From assembly GCA_036563615.1 (NCBI GenBank), contig DATCMB010000016.1, forward strand, positions 186,001 through 250,000: a stretch of 64,000 nt of DNA, read 5' to 3'. This document shows positions 20,069 through 28,989 of the stretch, piece by piece. The notes under the pieces were generated by a model. It saw only the letters and a list, made by a program, of their open reading frames with translations. It made no database searches and had not been told where the DNA came from. The number at the start of each line of letters is the position of its first letter. The stretch's first letter is position 1. This stretch comes from Candidatus Binatia bacterium. GTDB taxonomy: Bacteria; Desulfobacterota; Binatia; UBA12015. The translations under genes and the position numbers were made by a program.

Positions 20069-23000
20069 TTGAAGCAACAGAGCAGCAAGGCGAAGAAGGC
20101 CTCGGGGGCCACCAAGGCCCGCAAGGGTGCCGCCGCCAAGAGGACGCGCGCCGCCAAGCCCGCCGCAGCGCGTCGTCGCGCCGCTTCGGCGGGAAAGAGT
20201 CGGCCGGCGACCAAGAAGACGGCGCAGGCCGCGAAGAGCACGCCGGCCAAGAAGCGCCCGGCTGCGGCACCCACCGGACGGGCATCGACCTCCGGCAAGG
20301 CCGCCAAGTCGACGTCGCGCCCGCGCCCCTCGCGCGCCAAGGCCGCCGGCAAGAAGGCCCGCAAGACCAAGGCACGGGCGCTCCTGAAACCGACCACCGA
20401 CGCCGCCTTCCGTCTGCCGCGCGACGTCAAGCCGATCCGCTACCACGTCCACATCCTGCCGGACCTCGTGCGGGCGAACTTCCGCGGCGAGGTGATGATC
20501 GAGCTCGAGCTCAAGCATCAGCGGCCGTCGATCGAGCTGCACGCGGCCGACATCACCATCGATCACGCCGAGATCGCGCCGCGCGACGGCAAGCCGCAAA
20601 AGCCGCCGAAGCCGATGGTGCCGGGCGCGAAGCCGGTCGGACCGCCGATCAACCAGGTGGCGGTCGCGATCGTGCCGCACGGCGCGCGCGAGACCGTCGA
20701 GGTGAAGTTCTTGCGTCCGGTCGGTCCGGGCAAGTACGCGCTGAGCCTCGCCTACCACGGCAACCTGCAGGAGCGTCTGCGCGGCCTGTACATGGCCCGC
20801 GTCGGCGACCAGCGCTACGCCTTCACCCAGCTCGAGGCGGCCGACGCCCGCCGCTTCTTCCCGTGCTTCGACGAGCCGGATCTGAAGGCGCGCTTCACCT
20901 TCTCCGTCACCGCGCGCGCCGGCTTGACGGTGATCTCCAACAACCCGCTCGAGCGCAGCGTCAACAACACCAACGGCACGACGACCTTCCACTTCAAGAC
21001 GACGCCGCCGCTCTCGACGTACCTCTGCGCGCTCGCCGTCGGCGAGCTCGAGGGCTCGCAGGTGCGCTACGCGGGCAAGGTGCCGATCCGGGTCTGGCAC
21101 GTCCCGGGCAAGCGTCACCTGACCGGCTTCGCGCTCGAGGCGGCGGTCGAGACGCTCACGCGCCTCGAGAAGTACTTCGGCCTGCCCTACCCGTACGAGA
21201 AGCTCGACCTGGTCGCGGTGCCGGACTTCGAGGCCGGCGCGATGGAGAACGCGGGCGCCGTGTTCTTCCGCGAGACGCTGCTGCTCGTCGACCCGGCGAC
21301 CATCTCGCTCGCCGAGAAGAAGCGCGTCGCCGAGGTGATCGCGCACGAGCTCGCGCACATGTGGTTCGGCAACCTCGTCACCATGAAGTGGTGGGACGAC
21401 CTCTGGCTGAACGAGGCGTTCGCCACCTGGATGGCGTTCAAGATCGTCGACGAGTGGAAGCCCGAGTGGCGGATGTGGAACAACTTCGAGCCGCATCGCG
21501 CCGCGGCGCTCGCGCTCGACGCGCTCGCCAACACGCACCCGATCTACGCCGAGGTCGAGAACGCGGCGCAGGCAACCGAGAACTTCGACGCCATCACCTA
21601 CGAGAAGGGCGCCTCGGTCGTGCGCATGGTCGAGCACTACCTCGGCCCACAGAAGTTCCGCGCCGGCGTGCAGGCCTACATCCGCGATCATCGTGAGGGC
21701 AACGCGGTCGCGGCCGACCTGTGGAACGCGCTCGAGAAAGCGTCCGGTCAGCCGGTCGCGCAGATCGTGCGCGCCTGGGTGCGCCAGGCGGGCTTCCCGC
21801 TGGTCAGCTTCGAGCGCGACGAGGAGGCGAAGCCCGCGTCGCTCGTCGTCAAGCAAGAGCGCTTCAAGGCGAGCCCGACGACCAAGTTCCCCGAGGGCGG
21901 CGCGTCCGCGTGGCCGCTGCCGATGGTCGTCAAGTTCGCCGGCACGGGCGGACGTGGCCCGCGCGTCGAGCGCTTCCTGATCAAGCGCGCGAAGGAGCGC
22001 ATCCCGGTGCCGGGCGGCAAGCACGTGCCGTGGTTCTACGGCAACGTCGGCGAGGGCGGCTTCTACCGCGTGCTGCACGACCCCGAGACGCTTTCGGCGC
22101 TCGCGAACGAGCTCGCGACGGCGCTCACCCCGGTCGAGCGCATGGGGCTCGTCGGCCACCAGTGGGCGATCGTGCGCTCGGGCCGCGCGCGCATCGCGAG
22201 CTTCCTCGATCTCGTCGGCGCGATGGGCAACGAGACCGACTACGAGGTGCTCGACTCGCTCGCCGCGCCGCTCTCCTTCATCGAGGATCAGGTCGTCGAG
22301 GGCGCCGGGGCGGACACCCGCAAGCCGTTCATCGACTGGATCGCCGAGGTCTTCCGCCCCGCGTGGCAGGAGCTCGGCTGGGACGCCGCGCCGACCGACG
22401 ACGACGAGCGCAAGCTGCGTCGCGGCTCGCTGCTGCGTCTGGTCGGCCTGCTCGGCGAGGATCCCGAGGTCGCCAGCGAGGCGGTGCCGCGCTTCCTGCG
22501 CTACCTGCAGGACCGCTCGAGCGTCGAGCCGAATCTCGTCGACCCGCTGATCGCGATCGTCGCCCGCGACGGCGACGAGGAGCGCTTCGAGCGCATGCGT
22601 CGCGCGGTCGCCGAGGCGCGCACGCCGCAGGAGAGCCGGCGCTTCCAGCTCGCGCTCGGCGACTTCCGCGATCCGGAGCTCGCGCGGCGCGCCGCCGAGC
22701 TGACGCTGACGCCCGAGATCCCGACCCAGGACGTCGGCTTCCTGCTGATTCGGCTGCTTGGCAACCGCGCCGCACGCGAGATCACCTGGCGCTTCATCAA
22801 GGAGAACTGGGCCGTGCTGGTGAAGCGGCTGCCCCCGATGATGGTGTCGCGGGTGATCGAGGCCACCGCGTCGCTGCAAACGCGCGAGCATCGCAAGGAG
22901 GTCGCGATGTTCTTCCGCGCGCACCCCGTCGAGACGGCGACGCGGGCGCTCAAGCTCGCCCTCGAGCGCTTCGACATCAACGAGGAGCTGCGGCGGCGGG

Positions 23001-23128
23001 CCGGTCGCGACCTGCGCGCCTGGCTGGTCGCGCGCGGCGTGGTGTTCGAGCCGTCGCCCGAGCCCGCGCCGGGCGCGTCGCCGGAGCCGGCGCAGGCGCC
23101 CGGGACGGACGCGCCGGTCGTCGGCTAG
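20069..23128 (+). CDS. M1-family aminopeptidase with Lys/Ala-rich histone-H1-like N-terminal tail
   Basis: A zinc aminopeptidase of about 1019 residues. The exopeptidase signature GAMENAG lies near 390 and HELAHMWFGNLVTMKWW, with the downstream zinc Glu in LNEAFA, near 427-450. The C-terminal half (about 560-1000) is the helical ERAP1-like domain. The first about 107 residues are unusual: a run of Lys, Ala, Arg, Ser, Thr and Pro (repeated AAKR, KKTAQAAK and AKKRPAAAP-like units) without aromatic residues, resembling histone H1 or HctB-like DNA-binding tails. TTG 20069 is preferred because CAGGAGA sits seven bases upstream; a GTG at 20027 is in frame but unsupported. No signal peptide, so cytoplasmic. 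Confidence 0.9.
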   Translation: MKQQSSKAKKASGATKARKGAAAKRTRAAKPAAARRRAASAGKSRPATKKTAQAAKSTPAKKRPAAAPTGRASTSGKAAKSTSRPRPSRAKAAGKKARKTKARALLKPTTDAAFRLPRDVKPIRYHVHILPDLVRANFRGEVMIELELKHQRPSIELHAADITIDHAEIAPRDGKPQKPPKPMVPGAKPVGPPINQVAVAIVPHGARETVEVKFLRPVGPGKYALSLAYHGNLQERLRGLYMARVGDQRYAFTQLEAADARRFFPCFDEPDLKARFTFSVTARAGLTVISNNPLERSVNNTNGTTTFHFKTTPPLSTYLCALAVGELEGSQVRYAGKVPIRVWHVPGKRHLTGFALEAAVETLTRLEKYFGLPYPYEKLDLVAVPDFEAGAMENAGAVFFRETLLLVDPATISLAEKKRVAEVIAHELAHMWFGNLVTMKWWDDLWLNEAFATWMAFKIVDEWKPEWRMWNNFEPHRAAALALDALANTHPIYAEVENAAQATENFDAITYEKGASVVRMVEHYLGPQKFRAGVQAYIRDHREGNAVAADLWNALEKASGQPVAQIVRAWVRQAGFPLVSFERDEEAKPASLVVKQERFKASPTTKFPEGGASAWPLPMVVKFAGTGGRGPRVERFLIKRAKERIPVPGGKHVPWFYGNVGEGGFYRVLHDPETLSALANELATALTPVERMGLVGHQWAIVRSGRARIASFLDLVGAMGNETDYEVLDSLAAPLSFIEDQVVEGAGADTRKPFIDWIAEVFRPAWQELGWDAAPTDDDERKLRRGSLLRLVGLLGEDPEVASEAVPRFLRYLQDRSSVEPNLVDPLIAIVARDGDEERFERMRRAVAEARTPQESRRFQLALGDFRDPELARRAAELTLTPEIPTQDVGFLLIRLLGNRAAREITWRFIKENWAVLVKRLPPMMVSRVIEATASLQTREHRKEVAMFFRAHPVETATRALKLALERFDINEELRRRAGRDLRAWLVARGVVFEPSPEPAPGASPEPAQAPGTDAPVVG

Positions 23129-23208
23129 CCGTCGGATAAAGATTCGCCGGACGTCGTCCGGGCGGCGCAGGGCTAGCGTCCCGCCGTCCGGGCGGCTATG
23201 GCGATGCA

Positions 23209-24747
23209 ATGAGCACCCAGGGCAGTCCGGCTCCGGCGGACGTCAACGCGTGGTGCCGGAAGCTCGAGATCCCCACACCTGATCTCGCGCGCGTCAAGCA
23301 TCATCCGCAGGCGAACACCTACGGGCTGCTCGTCGTGGCGCTGCTCGAGCGCGGCGCGCCGATGACGCTCGCCGAGGTCGCCGAGCGCTTCGCGGAGGTC
23401 GGCATCGCCACGCGCGACGAGGCGCTGCGCTCGCTCACGCGCTGCAAGCCGGCGCGGCCTCCCGTCTACCGCGACGGCGACCACTACACCCTCGACGTGC
23501 ACCACCACGAGCTCGACGACTGGGTGATCCGCTACGGCCTGAACCCGCTCTTCGAGGATCCGCTGCCGGGCGAGGACATCGCCCTCGCGTGGCCGCCGGG
23601 ACCGCAGGAGGCGCTCACGCGGTCCGAGCTCGAGACGGCGTGGAAGCGTGGCATCCCGTCGTCGTTCCCGGCGCTGCGCGTCGCGGTCGCGATCCTCGAC
23701 GCGCACGGCGGCTCGCTGCCCGCCGACGACGTCGTCGCCTTCGCGACGAAGTTCACGGGCGGCTCCCAGCTCTCGCGCGCGTCGGCCGCGCGCTGGCACA
23801 AGGACGCTCCGGTGCAGGAGACCGCGGAGGGACGCTGGGTGCTCGACGCCGCGCACCCCATCGTCCCCGATACGCGCCAGGCGGTGCGCAGCCGCGCCGA
23901 GCGCGAGCGCAAGTGGGCCGTGTACCACCCGGACCGCGCGACGCTCGCCGCGCGCTGGAACGAGATCGAGCGCATCCGCATCGCGAGCGCGCTCGAGCTC
24001 GCGCGGCTGCGGCGCGTCGTCGTGCACGCGTTTCCGACCTCGGCGCCGCAGGCCGTCGTGCTGATCGACGTCGCGGACCGAGGGATCGAGACCGTCGTCG
24101 CGGGCGACGACGAGGCGTGGCTCGAGCGCGTCCGCCAGCGGCTCGCGAGCTACGACGTGATCATCGGCCTCGACGTGCGCGCGCTGCTGCGCGGTCTCGG
24201 CTTCGACGCCGGCGAGCGTCGCGTCGTCGACCTCACCCCGCCGCAGAAGTCGATGCGGCTCAACCGCCGCGGCCGCACGCTGCGCATCACGACCGCGATG
24301 CTGGTGTGGGGCTCGTGCGGCATCTCGCGTCCGCTCGCCGATCCCGCGAAGCTTCGCGGCTACCTGCGCAAGCACGATCGCTCGCGGCTTCTCCGCCGTC
24401 TCGTCGCCGACGCGAAGTCGCTGTTCTGGCTCTACGAGTACGGCCGTCTGCACGGTCGCGTGCGGCTGCGCTGGGGCTTCCGCGACGTCGTGTTCACCGC
24501 GCCGTGGGTCGACCCCGACGAGACGCGCCTCTCCGACCTCTGCCGTCTCGCGATCGCCCTGCCCGCAGCGCTCGAGGTGGTCGCGGGCAGCGCACCCGGT
24601 TGGAGCGAGCCGTGGTCGCGCAAGCGTCGCTGTCAGGTGCAGCGCTACTCGCACGGCTTCTTGCTGAGCGACGAGGACGGTCGCGTCATCGACCAGCGCG
24701 ACGTCCAGCTCGCGCGGCTCGAGACCATCGAGCGCACGCTGCACTGA
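23209..24747 (+). CDS. Unknown 512-residue protein with winged-helix-like N-terminus
   Basis: I do not recognise this family. Residues about 40-100 look like a winged helix (LLERGAPMTLAEVAERFAE and a short beta wing with PVYRDGDHYTLDVHHHELDDW). A second similar helical unit at about 160-215 may be a repeat (VAILDAHGGSLPADDVVAFATKF). The middle (about 275-345) has ordered strands, AVVLIDVADRGIETVVAGDD and YDVIIGLDVRALLRGLGFD, with spaced acidic residues that faintly recall RNase H/DEDD exonuclease folds; this is only a hint. The C-terminus is rich in Arg and Trp. No signal or membrane segment. ATG 23209 follows the aminopeptidase stop by 80 bp; cobQ follows on the same strand. Nothing in context assigns a role. 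Confidence 0.78.
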   Translation: MSTQGSPAPADVNAWCRKLEIPTPDLARVKHHPQANTYGLLVVALLERGAPMTLAEVAERFAEVGIATRDEALRSLTRCKPARPPVYRDGDHYTLDVHHHELDDWVIRYGLNPLFEDPLPGEDIALAWPPGPQEALTRSELETAWKRGIPSSFPALRVAVAILDAHGGSLPADDVVAFATKFTGGSQLSRASAARWHKDAPVQETAEGRWVLDAAHPIVPDTRQAVRSRAERERKWAVYHPDRATLAARWNEIERIRIASALELARLRRVVVHAFPTSAPQAVVLIDVADRGIETVVAGDDEAWLERVRQRLASYDVIIGLDVRALLRGLGFDAGERRVVDLTPPQKSMRLNRRGRTLRITTAMLVWGSCGISRPLADPAKLRGYLRKHDRSRLLRRLVADAKSLFWLYEYGRLHGRVRLRWGFRDVVFTAPWVDPDETRLSDLCRLAIALPAALEVVAGSAPGWSEPWSRKRRCQVQRYSHGFLLSDEDGRVIDQRDVQLARLETIERTLH

Positions 24748-24802
24748 CGCGCGCCGCGCGCGGCAAGATCCCGCGGGAAGCATCGAAGCATCGACGAGAT
24801 CC

Positions 24803-26203
24803 GTGTCCCGCACACCGATCATGATCCTCGGCTGCACGAGCGACGCCGGGAAGTCCTTTCTCGCGACCGCGCTCTGCCGCCACCTCGCGAACTGCGGCGT
24901 ACGCGTCGCGCCGTTCAAGGCGCAGAACATGAGCAACAACGCCGCCGTGACGCCGGATGGCGGCGAGATCGGGCGCGCCCAGCACCTGCAAGCGCTCGCG
25001 GCGCGCGTCACGCCCGACGTGCGGATGAACCCGATCCTGCTCAAGCCCAGCGCCGACACGGCGAGCCACGTGATCGTGCTCGGACGCTACGACGAGCGCG
25101 CGACGCGCATGCCGTGGCTCGAGCGCCGCTCGTACCTCTGGCCCATCGTGCAGCGCGCACTGCGCGAGCTCCTCGCCGAGCACGAGCAGCTGGTCGTCGA
25201 GGGCGCCGGCAGCCCGGCCGAGGTCAACCTGCGGCAGAGCGACATCGTCAACATGGCGGTCGCGCTCGAGTGCAATGCCGACGTCTACCTCGTCTCCGAC
25301 ATCGACCGCGGCGGCTCGTTCGCGCACCTGCTGGGCACCTGGATGTGCTTGACGGAGGACGAGCGCGCGCTCGTGCGCGGCTTCGTCCTCAACCGCTTCC
25401 GCGGCGATCCGACGCTGCTCGGCGACGCACCCGCGTGGCTCGAGCGCCAGACCGGCGTGCCCGTGGTCGCGACGGTGCCGTACGTGCGCCACGTCCTGCC
25501 CGAGGAAGACGCCTTCCGCCACGCGGCGCACTTCGCGCCGGGGCAGGTGAACGTCGCCCTCGTCCTCTACCCGTGGGCCAGCAACCTCGAGGAGTTCGAT
25601 CCGCTCGTGCACGAGCACGGCGTGCGCGTCGTTCCCGTGCAGCGGGCGACCGCGCTCGAAGCGTTCGACGCGGTGCTGCTCCCCGGCAGCAAGAACACCG
25701 CGGCGAGCCTGCGCCACCTACGGGAGAGCGGGCTCGGCGAGCGCGTCGTGCGCGCGGCGCGAGCCGGTCGTCCGGTGCTCGGCATCTGCGGCGGCCTGCA
25801 GATCCTCGGCCGCACGCTCGCCGACCCGCACGGACTCGAGGAGGGCGGCGACGCGGAAGGGCTCGGGTTGCTCGAGCTGCGCACCGAGCTCGCGCCCGAC
25901 AAGATCGCGCGCTGGACGGAGGTCGCGTGGCGCGGCGGCACGCTGCGCGGCTACGAGATCCGCCACGGCCGCAGCGAGCCGCTCACGCCCGGCGTCGTCG
26001 AGTGGCTGCCGGACGGGCTCGGCTTCGCGCAGGGCAACGTGCGCGGCGCATACCTGCACGGTCTGTTCGCCGACACGCGCTTTCGCCAGGCCTTCCTCGA
26101 GGAGCTCGGCTGGCGCGGCGAGACGCGCGACTGGGAGGCGACGCTCGACGCGGAGCTCGACCGCGTCGCGGACGTCGTCGCGGCGTCCGGCTGGCGCGTG
26201 TGA
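24803..26203 (+). CDS. cobQ: Cobyric acid synthase CobQ
   Basis: ATP-dependent amidase that converts adenosylcobyrinic a,c-diamide to adenosylcobyric acid using glutamine. The N-terminal synthetase domain opens with a P-loop-like GCTSDAGKSF (10-19), then VAPFKAQNMSNNAAVT and the GGEIGRAQ signature of CobQ (as opposed to CobB). The C-terminal class I glutamine amidotransferase domain has GICGGLQILG with Cys near 329 and YLHGLF with His near 422. Length 466 is slightly below the usual 480-500. GTG 24803 is the start. It stands alone here: no other cobalamin synthesis genes adjoin, and the 55 bp upstream has no room for a cobalamin riboswitch. Confidence 0.95.
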   Translation: MSRTPIMILGCTSDAGKSFLATALCRHLANCGVRVAPFKAQNMSNNAAVTPDGGEIGRAQHLQALAARVTPDVRMNPILLKPSADTASHVIVLGRYDERATRMPWLERRSYLWPIVQRALRELLAEHEQLVVEGAGSPAEVNLRQSDIVNMAVALECNADVYLVSDIDRGGSFAHLLGTWMCLTEDERALVRGFVLNRFRGDPTLLGDAPAWLERQTGVPVVATVPYVRHVLPEEDAFRHAAHFAPGQVNVALVLYPWASNLEEFDPLVHEHGVRVVPVQRATALEAFDAVLLPGSKNTAASLRHLRESGLGERVVRAARAGRPVLGICGGLQILGRTLADPHGLEEGGDAEGLGLLELRTELAPDKIARWTEVAWRGGTLRGYEIRHGRSEPLTPGVVEWLPDGLGFAQGNVRGAYLHGLFADTRFRQAFLEELGWRGETRDWEATLDAELDRVADVVAASGWRV

Positions 26204-26337
26204 CGGGCGGGGCGTGTCGCGCGCGGCCACGAACGAGCGTGCCGCGCGCGACGCGGTCACGTCGCTCGACCCCGTGCGACAGCGGAGCTCGGGAAAAGGC
26301 GTCGGCCGCCAGGTTTTCGACGACGATCTTCGCTCGC

Positions 26338-27498
26338 TCAGCTGTCCTGCCGACCCAGCACCACGACGCACGACACCGCGCCCGGGCCGCCGACGTTGTG
26401 CGCGAGCCCGATTTCCGGATCCTTGACTTGACGCTCGCCGCAGTTGCCGCGCAGCTGCTGCACGCACTCGTAGATCATGCGCACGCCGGAGGCGCCGATC
26501 GGGTGGCCGAACGACTTGAGGCCGCCCGAGGGGTTGATCGGCAGGTCGCCGTCGACCCGCGTGCGGCCTTCCTCGACCCACTTGCCGCCCTCGCCCTTCT
26601 TCGCGAAGCCGAGGTCCTCGATGTTCGAGATCTCGGTCCAGGTGAAGCAGTCGTGCACCTCGGCGAAGTCGACGTCGGACGGCTGGATGCCGGCCTGCTC
26701 GTACGCCAGCCGCGCCGCGGCCTGCGTCGAGCGGAAGCCGACGTAGTCGAACGTCGGGTCGAAGTACGGGCGTCCGGTCGCGACCGCGAGCGCGGCGCCC
26801 TTCACCAGCACGTAGTCGTCGCGGAAGCGCTTCGCGATGTCGGCGCGGCAGAGGATCGCCGCGGCGCCGCCGTCGGTGGTCGGGCAGCAGTCGAAGAGCC
26901 CGAACGGCCACGCGATCATCGGCGCGTTCAGCACCTGCTCGACGGTGACCTCCATCTTGAGGTGCGAGAGCGGGTTGCGCGCGCCGTTCCAGTGGTTCTT
27001 GACGGCGACCTTGGCGAGCGTCTCGCGGGTCAGACCGAACTCGTGCATGTAGCGGTTCGCCGCGAGCGCAAAGAGTCCCGGCGCGGTGTTGCCCTTGGCG
27101 AGGATCTGGTGGCCGACGCGCGGGATGCCGCGCCCGGGACGGTCCTTCAGCTTCTCCGAGCCGACGACCAGCACGATGTCGTGCTGCCCCGACGCGATCG
27201 CGAGGCACGCGTTGCGGAAGGCGTCGGTGCCGGTCGCGCAGAAGTTCTCGACGCGCGTCACCGGGCGGTCGTAGAGCCGTAGCGGATCGGCGAGCGAGAT
27301 CCCCGCCTTGCCGCCCTGCGCGTGCGGCAGGTACGTGCCGACGTACGCCGCGTCGATCTCGCTCGGGTCGATGTTCGCGTCCGCGTAGGCCTGGAACGCG
27401 GCCTCGCAGACCTGGTCCTCGTACGTCATGTCGTAGAGGTCGCCGAACTTCGTGCAGCCGACGCCGATCACGGCGACCTTGTCGCGAATCGAGTTCAT
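26338..27498 (-). CDS. Thiolase-fold acyltransferase, SCP2/lipid-transfer thiolase group
   Basis: A 386-residue thiolase superfamily enzyme. The nucleophilic Cys is present in VENFCATGTDAF (about 86) and the active-site His in SFGHPIGASG (about 332). The second thiolase Cys (normally in a CxG C-terminal motif) is replaced: the end reads LAHNVGGPGAVSC, the NxGGPGA form of SCP-x-type thiolases and archaeal acetoacetyl-CoA thiolases. ATG 27498 overlaps the TGA of the HMGCS-like/DUF35 gene (ATGA), so the two are translationally coupled. In archaea a thiolase, an HMG-CoA synthase and a DUF35 protein form one complex; here the latter two are fused. Substrate is not readable: short-chain acyl-CoA, branched-chain or sterol side-chain degradation are options. 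Confidence 0.9.
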   Translation of the reverse strand: MNSIRDKVAVIGVGCTKFGDLYDMTYEDQVCEAAFQAYADANIDPSEIDAAYVGTYLPHAQGGKAGISLADPLRLYDRPVTRVENFCATGTDAFRNACLAIASGQHDIVLVVGSEKLKDRPGRGIPRVGHQILAKGNTAPGLFALAANRYMHEFGLTRETLAKVAVKNHWNGARNPLSHLKMEVTVEQVLNAPMIAWPFGLFDCCPTTDGGAAAILCRADIAKRFRDDYVLVKGAALAVATGRPYFDPTFDYVGFRSTQAAARLAYEQAGIQPSDVDFAEVHDCFTWTEISNIEDLGFAKKGEGGKWVEEGRTRVDGDLPINPSGGLKSFGHPIGASGVRMIYECVQQLRGNCGERQVKDPEIGLAHNVGGPGAVSCVVVLGRQDS

Positions 27499-28898
27499 AG
27501 CGGGCGCGCCTTCCAGAAGTAGTTGTAGTTCTCGCCACCGGCGTGCAGCCGGCGGAAGGTGAGCTCGACCGGGGCGCCGATCTTCACCTCGTCGCTCGTG
27601 CAGTCGGTCATCTGGACGTAGACGCGGCCGCCGCCTTCGAGGTCGACCACCGCCATGCCGAGCGGGTGGTCGAGGTTCGCCGCCAGATGGTCCACCGTGT
27701 AGGTGAAGATCGTGCCCTTCTTGTTGAGCTTGACGGGCTCGAGCCCCTCGCGCGCCTTGCACTGCAGGCAGACGCGCGCCATCGGGTACTGCACGAGACC
27801 GCATGCGCCGCAGCGCGTCCCGTAGAGCCGCGTGTCCTGCTGCAGCTCGCGCGCCTCGAGCACGTTGCTGACGAGCTCGACTGGCGTCTCGTCCTGGCCG
27901 AGGATGCGGCGGTACTTGAGGTACTTCTCGTAGCTCGGCAGCGCCAGCGTGCGCTCGAGCGCCTGCTCGACGCCGGGCCGCACCGAGCCCGCGCCGACGC
28001 CGTCCGTGGCGCGCAGCAGCAGCGCCTCCGCGCCCTCGCCGTACGCCGCGACGACGATGTCGTCGCCAGGCTTCGCCCGCTCGACGGCACCCGCGAGCTG
28101 CAGCAGCGGATCGGGCGAGCCGGTGACGCCGATCCGCGGGATGAGCGTCGGCACGAGACACGTCTTCGCGTCGACGCCGACCTCCTTCGCGAGCTGCTGC
28201 GCGGTGCGCGCGTCGGGCGTGCCGATCGCGAGCGCGGCGAGGTCGCCCGTGCCGACGCCCTGCTCGTTCATCACCCGCGACACGACCTCCGCCATGTCGC
28301 GCAGGTAGCCGTGCGTCACCGAGAAGCGGACGTCCTGCGTCTGCACGCCGCGGCTCTCGTTGCTGCGCCACTGGAAGGTGAACTCCTCGGCCACCGCCGC
28401 CGCGGCGACGAACTCCGCGAGCCGCGGCTTGCCGTCGACCACCACCGCGACCGCGGCGTCGCCGAGCACGCCCTCGAGGTCGCTCTCGGGCTCGGCCGGC
28501 CGGCAGTCGGACGCGACCACCAGGACGCGGCGGGCCTGCCCGCTCTGCACGGCGCGCACCGCGGCCGACAGCGCCGCGAGCCCGGCGCGCACCGAGCCCG
28601 CGAAGTCCGCGGTGATGATCGCGCGCGGCAGGTCGCACGCGGTCGCGACCACGCTCGCCACCTGCTTCTCGCGGTACGGCGACGAGGTCGAGGCGAAGAA
28701 CAGCCCGTCGATCTGCAGCGGGTCGAAGTCCTCGAGGCAGCGGTGCGCGGCGGCGACGGCGAGCGTCAGCGCGTCCTCGTCGTAGAACGCGACCGCCTTC
28801 TCACCCGGCGGCTGCTTGTTGCCCCAGGCCTTGGCGAGGAGCGAGCGGTCGAGTCGCGAGCGCGGGACGTAGATCCCGATCGAGCTGATTCCCACCAT
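27495..28898 (-). CDS. HMG-CoA synthase-like protein fused to C-terminal DUF35 (rubredoxin-like zinc ribbon + OB fold)
   Basis: A 467-residue fusion. Residues 1-330 are a KAS III/HMG-CoA synthase-like thiolase fold (MVGISSIGIYVPRSRLD, DEDALTLAVAAAHRCL, GDAAVAVVV). Residues about 355-467 are DUF35: CGACGLVQYP and CLQC form the zinc ribbon, then an OB fold (GTIFTYTVDHL, GGRVYVQMTDC). The expected catalytic Cys is absent: the region reads ITADFAGSVRAGLAAL, with Val or Ser where HMG-CoA synthases have FACKAG. The active-site His also seems lost (AIGTPDARTAQ where HQPN-type would be). It therefore probably acts as a structural or substrate-channelling partner of the coupled thiolase, a role known for DUF35 proteins. 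ATG 28898. Confidence 0.88.
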   Translation of the reverse strand: MVGISSIGIYVPRSRLDRSLLAKAWGNKQPPGEKAVAFYDEDALTLAVAAAHRCLEDFDPLQIDGLFFASTSSPYREKQVASVVATACDLPRAIITADFAGSVRAGLAALSAAVRAVQSGQARRVLVVASDCRPAEPESDLEGVLGDAAVAVVVDGKPRLAEFVAAAAVAEEFTFQWRSNESRGVQTQDVRFSVTHGYLRDMAEVVSRVMNEQGVGTGDLAALAIGTPDARTAQQLAKEVGVDAKTCLVPTLIPRIGVTGSPDPLLQLAGAVERAKPGDDIVVAAYGEGAEALLLRATDGVGAGSVRPGVEQALERTLALPSYEKYLKYRRILGQDETPVELVSNVLEARELQQDTRLYGTRCGACGLVQYPMARVCLQCKAREGLEPVKLNKKGTIFTYTVDHLAANLDHPLGMAVVDLEGGGRVYVQMTDCTSDEVKIGAPVELTFRRLHAGGENYNYFWKARPL

Positions 28899-28989
28899 GG
28901 TCGAGCGTGTCCTCGTGCGAGACGTCCGCCGGGGCGGCGGACCGGTGACCCGGAATCGCTACCATCCGCGCCCAGGCCGCGCGACCGAA

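Noticed and set aside
24748..24802. A cobalamin riboswitch in front of cobQ.
   Set aside because: Only 55 bp separates cobQ from the preceding gene; a B12 riboswitch needs about 150-200 bases.
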